A stretch of 64,000 nt of DNA from Actinomycetes bacterium (GTDB lineage Bacteria > Actinomycetota > Acidimicrobiia > Acidimicrobiales > Ilumatobacteraceae), in contig JANYDH010000003.1 of NCBI GenBank assembly GCA_025359865.1, positions 39,376-103,375 of the forward strand. The letters run 5' to 3'. Shown here piece by piece: positions 57,079 to 64,000 of the stretch. Numbering within the stretch: the stretch's first letter is position 1; each line of letters begins with the position of its first letter. The notes below the pieces were generated by a model. The model saw nothing but the letters and a program-made list of their open reading frames with translations, made no database searches and was not told the DNA's origin. Both the position numbers and the translations under genes were made by a program.

Positions 57079-57116
57079 TCGGTGGACGCGGCGGCACAGC
57101 CACCTTCGACGACTCG

Positions 57117-57776
57117 TCACGGCTGGTCGGCATCTCCTTGTGGACCAGCGTCAACTCCTGAACGTGCCAGCGTCCGGCGGTGGCGGATGAACTCGATTGC
57201 GATCGGGGCGATCGACACCGCCACGATCACCAGCGCAGCGATCTCGATGTTGTTCTTGACGACATCGATCTCGCCGAGGAAGTAGCCGAGCGATGTGATG
57301 CCGACGGCCCAGAGCACGCCACCGATCACGTTGTAGGTGACGAAGGTGCGGTAGTGCATTCTGCTGACGCCGGCGATGGTGGGAACGAACGTGCGCACGA
57401 TCGGTACGAACCGGGCTAACACGATGGTCTTGGCACCGTGACGTTCGAAGAACGCGTGGGCCTTGACCACGTTGGCCGGGTTGAAGAATCTGCCCTTTGG
57501 TCGATCGAACAACGCTGGCCCGAAGCGGCGTCCGATGAGATAGCCGACCTGATCGCCCGCGATCGCGCAGATGGCGCACACCGCGGCAACGACCGGCAAA
57601 GGCGGCAGAACGTGACCACCAGCCTCCGACGAGAGAAAACCGGCGAAGAACAGCAACGAGTCGCCGGGCAGGAAGAATCCGATCAGCAGACCAGATTCGG
57701 CGAAGACGATCAGCCCGAGAACTGCGAGCCCACCCTTCTTGATCCAGTCATTGGCGAAGTCGAGCAGGGCGAGCAC
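57117..57776 (-). CDS. DedA-family membrane protein
   Basis: A 219-residue SNARE-associated/DedA transporter-like protein with five or six hydrophobic helices. Family motifs are FAESGLLIGFFLPGDSLLFFAGFL, GDQVGYLIGRRFG, FFERHGAKTIVLARFVPIVRTFVPTIAGVSRM (the amphipathic re-entrant region with conserved Arg) and NVIGGVLWA. DedA proteins recycle undecaprenyl phosphate or other lipid carriers. The start is GTG 57776. It is convergent with DUF3097 and separated from hppA by a hairpin. Confidence 0.94.
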   Translation of the reverse strand: MLALLDFANDWIKKGGLAVLGLIVFAESGLLIGFFLPGDSLLFFAGFLSSEAGGHVLPPLPVVAAVCAICAIAGDQVGYLIGRRFGPALFDRPKGRFFNPANVVKAHAFFERHGAKTIVLARFVPIVRTFVPTIAGVSRMHYRTFVTYNVIGGVLWAVGITSLGYFLGEIDVVKNNIEIAALVIVAVSIAPIAIEFIRHRRTLARSGVDAGPQGDADQP

Positions 57777-57802
57777 GGGTGGTGAGGCTACCGGCCAAAA
57801 CG

Positions 57803-57834
57803 GACGAGGCCCGGGCAACTGCCCGGGCCTCGTC
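57803..57834 (-). terminator. Terminator-like hairpin between hppA and dedA
   Basis: A perfect 14-bp stem GACGAGGCCCGGGC/GCCCGGGCCTCGTC with a 4-nt loop, followed on the minus strand by CGTTTTGG. It lies 22 bp after the hppA stop and is the best terminator candidate in the window. Confidence 0.75.
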
Positions 57835-57856
57835 GTGTTCGATCTCGTTGAAATCG

Positions 57857-60211
57857 TCAGTGCAAAGCGGAGGCCGGTGTCTTGGCGGCCTCGGAGTCGC
57901 CACCGAACGACACTCTCTGACGGCTGCTGTAGATCAACGCGCCGATGAGCACCACGAGGGCGGCGGCGGCAATGGAGAACCGGGCGCCATCGTTGTCTTG
58001 CAGACTGATGATGGCGGGCAGCATCAGCAACGACACCAGGTTCATCACCTTGATCAATGGGTTGAGCGCAGGGCCGGCAGTGTCCTTGAACGGGTCGCCG
58101 ACCGTGTCCGCGATGACCGCAGCACGGTACGGGTCGCTGCCCTTGCCGCCGTGATTGCCATCTTCGATGTACTTCTTCGCGTTGTCCCACGCACCGCCCG
58201 CGTTGGAGAGATAGTTGGCCATCAGTTGTCCGACAAGAATGACAGCGGCCAAGAACGCGCCGAGTGCGTAGAAGTTGATGCCGAAACCGACGACGACCGG
58301 GGTGAGTACGGCGAGCAGAGCCGGGGTGGCCAGCTCGCGCAGCGATGCCTCGGTACAGATGTCGATGACCGGGCCGTACTCCGGCTCCTTTTCGCCACGC
58401 ATGATCTTGCCGTCGGCGAACTGCTTGCGAACTTCCTGGACGACCACGCCGGCAGTACGGCCGACGGCGCGAATGGCCAGAGCGCTGAACAGGAATGGCA
58501 CTGCGCCACCGATCAGCAGGCCGATGAAGATCTTCGGGTCGGCGACGTTGATCGGCAGCAGGTCGAACACACCGCGCTGGGTCTTCAGCGCGGCGTCGAT
58601 GATGTTTTTGGGCAAGATTTCCTGGGCGGCTGTCTCGATGAAGCTCGCAAACAAGGCCACCGCGGCGATGACCGCTGAGCCGATCGCGAAGCCCTTGGTG
58701 ACGGCCTTGGTGGTGTTGCCGACCGCGTCGAGGCTGACCATGATGCGCTGGGGCTCACCGTGGAACTCGCCAGACATCTCGGCGATGCCGGCAGCGTTGT
58801 CGCTGACAGGACCGAACGTGTCCTCGGAGACGATGATGCCCGTGGTGGCCAGCATGCCCATGCCCGTCAGGGCGACCAGGTAGAACGAGAACTGCAGGTT
58901 GCCGCCGCCGAGGGTAAGGGCCACGGCGATTGCGATCGCAATCGCAATGACCGCGTAGACGGCGCTCTCCATGCCACTCGCAGTGCCGGCGAGAATGGCG
59001 GTGGCCGGACCGGTTTCGGCGGCGGCGGCGATGTCTTTGACCGGCGAGTGGTGGGTCGCCGTGTAGAACTCGGTGAGCCGACTGATCAGCTGGGCCAGGA
59101 CGAGGCCAATGGCCACCGCGCCGAAGCACTTCCAGCCGACGCTGTCGGAGTCGTTGCCGACATAGACCAGCGCGACGAGCAGGGTCCCCAGCAGGGTCAG
59201 TGTGCCGGCGACGAGGAAGCCCTTGTTGATTGGCTTCAGGGCATTGGTGTCGCCCTCTTTGGCCTTCACGAAGAAGATGCCGACGATCGAACCGATCACG
59301 CCGATGGCGCGGGCGGCGAGCGGGAACATCAGGCCCAACACCCACTTGCGGGGGTCGTCGGGGAAAATCGACTTGAATGCCGCAACACCGAGAATGATCG
59401 AGGCGACGAGGGTGACCTCGTAGCTCTCGAACAGGTCGGCCGCCATGCCAGCACAGTCGCCCACGTTGTCGCCGACGTTGTCGGCGATGGTGGCCGGGTT
59501 GCGCGGGTCATCTTCGGGGATGCCGGCTTCGATCTTGCCGACGAGGTCGGCGCCGACGTCGGCGGCCTTGGTGAAGATGCCGCCGCCGACCCGGAGGAAC
59601 AGTGCGAGTAGCGAGCCACCGAAGCCGAAGCCGATCAGGATCACCGAGCTGGTGTTCTGGAAGATGGCGATGATCGTGGTGGCCCCGAGCAGGCCGAGGC
59701 CGACGGTGAACATCCCGGCCACGCCACCGGTACGGAAGGCGACATCGAGTGCCTTGGGCATGCTGTTCGTGAGCGCCGCCGCAGCCGTGCGCACGTTGCC
59801 GCGCGTCGCCAGGGTCATGCCGATGTAGCCGGTGAAACCGGAGGCGAGGCAGCCAAAGATGAACGCCAGCGTGCGGTACAACCCGACCTCACCGAAACTG
59901 AGGGCAGAGGAGCCGTCGGGCTTGGTGATCGCCTTCGACGTGACGAACACGATGACCGCGAGAGGGATGAGGATGACGGCGATCGTCTTGAACTGCCGCT
60001 TGAGGTACGCCCAAGCTCCCTCTTGGATCGCCTTCGCGATCGACTGCATCTTGGGTGAGCCGGCATCGGCCGCCATGACGCTCTTGGCAAGGTACAGCCC
60101 GACAGCAAGTGCGATGAGGGCCGCAGCGGCGGACAGTCCGATGACTGCCCACTCACCGCCCTGCAGAGTGAATTCCTGGTAGCCCCCTTCAGAGGCAAAG
60201 ATTCCAGACAC
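57857..60211 (-). CDS. hppA: Membrane proton-translocating pyrophosphatase, K+-independent type
   Basis: A 784-residue ion-pumping pyrophosphatase with about 16 helices. The PPi and Mg site is DVGADLVGKIEAGIPEDDPRNPATIADNVGDNVGDCAGMAADLFESYE, and further motifs are EFHGEPQRIMVSLDAVGNTTKA and AVIADTVGDPFKDTAGPALNPLIKV. The Lys in GNTTKAVTKG marks the K+-independent H+-PPase class. It couples PPi hydrolysis to the proton gradient. I chose GTG 60211, which has AAGG 6 bases upstream, over a TTG two codons earlier. Confidence 0.96.
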   Translation of the reverse strand: MSGIFASEGGYQEFTLQGGEWAVIGLSAAAALIALAVGLYLAKSVMAADAGSPKMQSIAKAIQEGAWAYLKRQFKTIAVILIPLAVIVFVTSKAITKPDGSSALSFGEVGLYRTLAFIFGCLASGFTGYIGMTLATRGNVRTAAAALTNSMPKALDVAFRTGGVAGMFTVGLGLLGATTIIAIFQNTSSVILIGFGFGGSLLALFLRVGGGIFTKAADVGADLVGKIEAGIPEDDPRNPATIADNVGDNVGDCAGMAADLFESYEVTLVASIILGVAAFKSIFPDDPRKWVLGLMFPLAARAIGVIGSIVGIFFVKAKEGDTNALKPINKGFLVAGTLTLLGTLLVALVYVGNDSDSVGWKCFGAVAIGLVLAQLISRLTEFYTATHHSPVKDIAAAAETGPATAILAGTASGMESAVYAVIAIAIAIAVALTLGGGNLQFSFYLVALTGMGMLATTGIIVSEDTFGPVSDNAAGIAEMSGEFHGEPQRIMVSLDAVGNTTKAVTKGFAIGSAVIAAVALFASFIETAAQEILPKNIIDAALKTQRGVFDLLPINVADPKIFIGLLIGGAVPFLFSALAIRAVGRTAGVVVQEVRKQFADGKIMRGEKEPEYGPVIDICTEASLRELATPALLAVLTPVVVGFGINFYALGAFLAAVILVGQLMANYLSNAGGAWDNAKKYIEDGNHGGKGSDPYRAAVIADTVGDPFKDTAGPALNPLIKVMNLVSLLMLPAIISLQDNDGARFSIAAAALVVLIGALIYSSRQRVSFGGDSEAAKTPASALH

Positions 60212-60293
60212 GATCAACCTTGGGGTGGCTCAGGGCGCGCACAACTGTGGACGCGCCATTGGTGGAAACGGACGAGTGTAGGGACTTTCGCGT

Positions 60294-60313
60294 CCGACCG
60301 ACGAAACGGTCGG
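60294..60313. repeat. Palindrome CCGACCG/CGGTCGG in the hppA-sdhC divergent region
   Basis: A 7-bp inverted repeat with a 6-nt ACGAAA loop sits in the 186-bp region between the two divergent starts. It could be an operator for a dimeric regulator of either hppA or sdhCAB. There is no further evidence. Confidence 0.4.
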
Positions 60314-60397
60314 TCTCAAGAGGCAGAGTTCGCCAACGCCCGTCGAGAGGGCTACGGTTCGACCTGCGTTCTCCAGAGCACCGAAAGACGTCACGAC

Positions 60398-61183
60398 ATG
60401 TCTCAGACACTCGCTTCGAAACCTGCTTCGCCCAGTCCACGTGACCCTGTCACCGGTACTGCGATGGGGGCCTCGAAGAGGCGGAAGTTCTTCCTCATCG
60501 ATCTGTACGGCACCGCAGTCGGCAAGAAGTACGTGATGGCCCTCACCGGTGTCATCGGCATTGGGTTCGTGATCACCCACATGATCGGTAATCTCAAGAT
60601 GTTCCTCGGCAAAGACGCCGGTGGTGTGTACGCAATCGATCACTACGGCGAGTTTCTTCGTGAACTGCTTGTCCCGATCCTGCCGCGGACCGTCGCTCTC
60701 TGGCTGCTTCGTCTTGTGCTGATCGGCGCGATCTTGTTGCACCTGCACGCAGCGTTCAGCCTGACGGTGTTGAACCGCACGGCCCGGCCGGTGAAGTATC
60801 AAAGCGCTCGCGACTATCAGGTAGCCAGCTTCGCCAGTCGCACCATGCGCTGGACCGGCATCATCGTGTTGCTGTTCCTCGCCTGGCACCTAGCCGATTT
60901 CACCGCTGGATGGGCCAACCCCGGTTTCGTCCGCGGCGAGGTGTATCGCAATATCGATGCCAGCCTGAGCCGCATTCCCGTCGCAGCGCTGTACATCGTG
61001 GCCAACATTGCATTGGGCGTTCATTTGTTCCATGGCACATGGAGCCTGTTCCAGTCGATTGGCTGGTCGAATCCCCGATTTAACAAGTGGCGTCGCGCGA
61101 TGGCGATGGGCGTCGCCACGGTGATCGTCGTCGGCAACGTGTCGTTCCCGGTGGCTGTGCTCGCCGGCATCGTGAAGGTTTGA
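60398..61183 (+). CDS. sdhC: Succinate dehydrogenase cytochrome b558-type subunit
   Basis: A 261-residue single-chain membrane anchor with five helices and candidate heme-ligand histidines ([45 protein letters not shown]). This is the diheme b558 type that replaces separate SdhC and SdhD, so the operon is CAB with no sdhD. It passes electrons to menaquinone. Start ATG 60398 is clear, and sdhA follows after 14 bases. Confidence 0.94.
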   Translation: MSQTLASKPASPSPRDPVTGTAMGASKRRKFFLIDLYGTAVGKKYVMALTGVIGIGFVITHMIGNLKMFLGKDAGGVYAIDHYGEFLRELLVPILPRTVALWLLRLVLIGAILLHLHAAFSLTVLNRTARPVKYQSARDYQVASFASRTMRWTGIIVLLFLAWHLADFTAGWANPGFVRGEVYRNIDASLSRIPVAALYIVANIALGVHLFHGTWSLFQSIGWSNPRFNKWRRAMAMGVATVIVVGNVSFPVAVLAGIVKV

Positions 61184-61197
61184 GAGGGAAGTCACCG

Positions 61198-63159
61198 ATG
61201 TCCACAGGAGTGTTGAACGAAATGCCGAGTGAGATGCTCAACGACAAACTCGCCAGTAAGTCGCCGGCCGGTCCGGTCGCCGAGAAGTGGGACAAGTTCA
61301 AGAGCGACATGAAGTTGGTGAACCCCAATAACAAGCGCAAGTTCAAGGTGATCGTCGTTGGCACCGGTCTGGCCGGAGCGTCTGCTGCGGCAACGCTGGC
61401 CGAGTTGGGCTACCAGGTCGATGCGTTCACGTTTCACGATTCGCCACGCCGCGCGCATTCCATCGCAGCACAAGGTGGCATCAACGCGGCGAAGAACTAC
61501 CAGGGTGATGGCGACTCGGTTCACCGTTTGTTCTACGACACCATCAAGGGGGGCGACTTCCGCTCCCGTGAGTCAAATGTGCACCGTCTCGCTCAAGTCA
61601 GTGTCGAGATCATCGATCAGATGGTTGCTCAGGGCGTGCCGTTTGCCCGCGAGTACGGCGGTCTGCTCGACAATCGCAGCTTCGGCGGAGCACAGGTCAG
61701 TCGCACCTTCTATGCTCGCGGCCAGACCGGCCAGCAACTGCTGCTCGGTGCCTATCAGCAGATGGCCCGCCAGGTCGGCCTTGGTAACGTCCGGCTGTTC
61801 AACCGCAGTGAACTCGTCGACACCGTGGTCGTCGACGGCCGCTGTGCAGGCATCGTGACGCGCGATCTGGTTAACGGTGCCATCCGGTCACATGCTGCGC
61901 ACGCCGTGGTGCTGTGCACCGGCGGCTACGGAAATGTGTTCTTTCTTTCGACCAACGCGATGAACTGCAATGTGACCGCTGCGTGGCGAGCACATCAGCG
62001 CGGCGCATTCTTCGCCAACCCGTGTTACACCCAAATCCATCCGACGTGTATCCCGCAGGCCGACGACACGCAGAGCAAGCTCACGTTGATGTCCGAGTCC
62101 CTGCGCAACGATGGCCGGGTGTGGGTGCCGTCAAAGGTCGACGACCAACGTGTCGCCGACCAGATTCCCGAAGACGAGCGCGATTACTACCTCGAGCGGA
62201 TGTATCCGAGCTTCGGCAACTTGGCTCCGCGTGATATCTCGTCGCGTGCAGCCAAGCGCGCTGTCGACAGTGGCCGTGGGGTCGGCCCGCTGAAGAACGG
62301 CGTATACCTCGACTTCTCGGCAGCCATTGCCCGTCTCGGTAAGGACGTCGTGGAGGAGCGGTACAGCAACCTGTTCGAGATGTATGAACGGATCGCCGGC
62401 GAGGATCCGTTCACGTCGCCGATGCGGATCTACCCCGCCAGTCACTACACCATGGGTGGACTGTGGGTGGACTATGAACTGATGACCACGGTGCCCGGCC
62501 TTTACGCCGCCGGCGAGGCCAACTTCAGTGACCATGGAGCCAACCGTCTCGGCGCGTCGGCGCTCATGCAGGGTCTGTCCGACGGGTACTTCGTGTTGCC
62601 GTACACCATTGGCAACTACCTGGCCCCGATGCTCAACAAGCCGGTGCCGGGCATCGACCACCCCGAGTTCCAGACAGCAGAACAGGCCGCACGACAGCGG
62701 TATCAGGGCTACATCGATGTGAAGGGCACTCGCTCGCCGGATTGGTTCCACCGTGAGCTCGGCAAGATCATCTGGGACTACTGCGGTATGGAACGCACGG
62801 AGGCGGGGTTAGGCAAGGCGCTCGTTGAACTGCCTGCGTTGTACAACGAGTTCAAGACCGACCTGCGAGTGACTGGCGACGGTGTCTCTGTCAACCAAAC
62901 GCTCGAAAAAGCTGGCCGTGTTGATGACTTCTTCCAACTCGGCATGCTCATGTGCAGCGATGCGCTCGAGCGCCGTGAGAGCTGCGGCGGCCACTTCCGC
63001 GCCGAATATCAAGACGACGAGGGCGAGGCCAAGCGTGACGACGAGAACTTCGCGCACGTCGCTGCCTGGGAATGGACCGGCGATCCGATGAAGGCCATTC
63101 GCAACATCGAACCGCTCGATTTCGAGGCTGTCCACCTTGCCACGAGGAGCTACAAGTGA
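61198..63159 (+). CDS. sdhA: Succinate dehydrogenase flavoprotein subunit
   Basis: A 653-residue flavoprotein that oxidises succinate to fumarate. It has the FAD loop [17 protein letters not shown], the covalent-flavin His region [22 protein letters not shown], the substrate segment TQIHPTCIP, the catalytic-site region [11 protein letters not shown] and [30 protein letters not shown]. It is the long (about 650 residue) form usually paired with b558-type SdhC. ATG 61198 has GAGAGGGAAG upstream. Confidence 0.97.
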   Translation: MSTGVLNEMPSEMLNDKLASKSPAGPVAEKWDKFKSDMKLVNPNNKRKFKVIVVGTGLAGASAAATLAELGYQVDAFTFHDSPRRAHSIAAQGGINAAKNYQGDGDSVHRLFYDTIKGGDFRSRESNVHRLAQVSVEIIDQMVAQGVPFAREYGGLLDNRSFGGAQVSRTFYARGQTGQQLLLGAYQQMARQVGLGNVRLFNRSELVDTVVVDGRCAGIVTRDLVNGAIRSHAAHAVVLCTGGYGNVFFLSTNAMNCNVTAAWRAHQRGAFFANPCYTQIHPTCIPQADDTQSKLTLMSESLRNDGRVWVPSKVDDQRVADQIPEDERDYYLERMYPSFGNLAPRDISSRAAKRAVDSGRGVGPLKNGVYLDFSAAIARLGKDVVEERYSNLFEMYERIAGEDPFTSPMRIYPASHYTMGGLWVDYELMTTVPGLYAAGEANFSDHGANRLGASALMQGLSDGYFVLPYTIGNYLAPMLNKPVPGIDHPEFQTAEQAARQRYQGYIDVKGTRSPDWFHRELGKIIWDYCGMERTEAGLGKALVELPALYNEFKTDLRVTGDGVSVNQTLEKAGRVDDFFQLGMLMCSDALERRESCGGHFRAEYQDDEGEAKRDDENFAHVAAWEWTGDPMKAIRNIEPLDFEAVHLATRSYK

Positions 63160-63962
63160 ACACTGTCACCGCACCAGCGCAACAACATTCGAAGCACTTG
63201 AAGGACATCACGCTCAAGGTCTGGCGTCAAACCGGACCCGACGACCGTGGCCATTTTGAGACGTACCGTATCGACACGATCAGTGACGAGGCGTCGTTTC
63301 TCGAGATGCTCGACGTACTGAACGAAAAGCTCATCGCCGAGGGACGGGAAGCGGTCGTCTTCGACCACGACTGTCGTGAAGGCATCTGCGGCACCTGCTC
63401 GCTGATGATCGACGGGCAAGCGCACGGGCCACAACGCGGCACGGCGACGTGCCAGTTGCACATGCGTAAGTTCCAGTCCGGCGCCGAGATCGTGATCGAA
63501 CCGTGGCGAGCCGCGGCGTTCCCGATCATCAAAGACCTCATGGTCGACCGCTCTGCGTTTGACCGCATTGTCGAATCCGGTGGCTACATCACCGCCGCCA
63601 CCGGCGGTGCCCCCGACGCCAACCTCATCCCGATCCCGAAACCGGTTGCCGATGCGTCGATGGACGCGGCGGCGTGCATCGGCTGCGGAGCGTGTGTCGC
63701 CGCGTGCCCGAACGGTGCCGCGAACCTGTTCACCGCAGCCAAGATCGCCCACCTCAACCTGTTGCCGCAGGGTCAACCCGAGCGCTTCAAGCGGGTGGAA
63801 GCAATGGTCGAAAAGATGGACGAATACTTCGGTTCGTGCACGAACCACGGCGAGTGCGAAGCCGCTTGCCCGAAGAAGATCTCGATCGACGTGATCGCAC
63901 TGATGAACCGCGATTATCGCAAAGCGAAGTTCAAGAATCGCAAGGAACTCAGCGTCCGCTAG
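63156..63962 (+). CDS. sdhB: Succinate dehydrogenase iron-sulfur subunit
   Basis: A 268-residue protein that carries electrons from the flavin to the heme subunit. It has the 2Fe-2S motif CREGICGTC, the 4Fe-4S motif [12 protein letters not shown] and the 3Fe-4S motif C-x6-CEAACPK. It starts with GTG 63156, overlapping the sdhA stop by 4 bases (GTGA), and ends just before the window edge. Confidence 0.97.
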   Translation: MNTVTAPAQQHSKHLKDITLKVWRQTGPDDRGHFETYRIDTISDEASFLEMLDVLNEKLIAEGREAVVFDHDCREGICGTCSLMIDGQAHGPQRGTATCQLHMRKFQSGAEIVIEPWRAAAFPIIKDLMVDRSAFDRIVESGGYITAATGGAPDANLIPIPKPVADASMDAAACIGCGACVAACPNGAANLFTAAKIAHLNLLPQGQPERFKRVEAMVEKMDEYFGSCTNHGECEAACPKKISIDVIALMNRDYRKAKFKNRKELSVR

Positions 63963-64000
63963 CAGCTTTGGTGGGGGGTGTGGTCGTGTGGGGAAGAGAA

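Noticed and set aside
57857..60211. Na+-pumping or K+-dependent pyrophosphatase
   Set aside because: The Lys in GNTTKAVTKG marks the K+-independent H+-translocating class.

Overview
The window is a chromosomal stretch from a high-GC Gram-positive-type bacterium, most likely an actinobacterium of the class Acidimicrobiia (Ilumatobacter-like). This placement is inferred from gene content and was not searched. The supporting traits are an orphan GlnR-type regulator beside two glutamine synthetases, a SigR/RsrA-type sigma and zinc anti-sigma pair, a pair of ArsA-like ATPases resembling Rv3679/Rv3680, an epimerase plus acyltransferase pair resembling Rv0501/Rv0502, DUF3097 and DUF2510 proteins, frequent GTG starts, and secreted proteins with RLxDTR...VVVDVxGxF beta modules. 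Most of the sequence is dense housekeeping DNA, with many starts overlapping the previous stop by 1-8 bases. I see no prophage, CRISPR array or transposase.

Layout. 1-5.8 kb: a truncated mrp ATPase gene diverging from an IscA/ErpA-type Fe-S carrier, a Ser-rich lipoprotein, then a run of RidA, a small membrane protein, a PLP decarboxylase and 8-oxoguanine deaminase. 5.8-11.4 kb: a Tat-exported SGNH hydrolase, the nitrogen cluster glnII-glnA-glnR, a TetR and an HTH protein. 11.4-12.2 kb: a complex repeat region. 12.2-21 kb: a sugar dehydrogenase with C-terminal modules, nadE, an HtrA-like protease, and an MFS/response-regulator/kinase operon. 20.9-29.4 kb: lysC and asd, separated by a 1778-residue GGDEF/EAL protein and a methyltransferase. 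29.7-34.9 kb: a minus-strand chain of two ArsA-like ATPases, a lone receiver, tRNA-Pro(CGG) and a MazG-like protein whose ATG touches the tRNA CCA, with an NfeD-like protein and a hydrolase diverging from it.

34.8-39.4 kb: selB-selA (selenocysteine incorporation), dut, a nested palindrome and a Nudix hydrolase. 39.4-46.7 kb: a hotdog thioesterase, a four-gene lipid/redox operon, a LysM-M23 cell-wall protein and a scramblase-like protein. 46.7-50.5 kb: a catalytically dead-looking phosphatase, tilS, a tiny membrane protein, the sigma/anti-sigma pair, MarR and a hydrolase. 50.5-54.1 kb: a VOC protein, a beta-lactamase-fold hydrolase, a second composite repeat element, an Fpg/Nei glycosylase and an SCP2-like protein. 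54.1-57.1 kb: a tightly overlapping four-gene operon of mostly unknown function led by a stand-alone PEP-utiliser swivel domain. 57.1-64 kb: DedA, a K+-independent H+-pyrophosphatase, and sdhCAB.

The least explained structure is a dispersed repeat family at 11.5-12.1, 29.65 and 52.27-52.78 kb. It is built from a 43-bp end sequence, arrays of CCCGRY hexamers and 72-bp hairpin units. The 52-kb copy has inverted ends like a non-autonomous (MITE-like) element. The next most unusual items are the tRNA/mazG junction, the nested CACGTG palindrome, the swivel-domain operon and the HNX5R pseudophosphatase.
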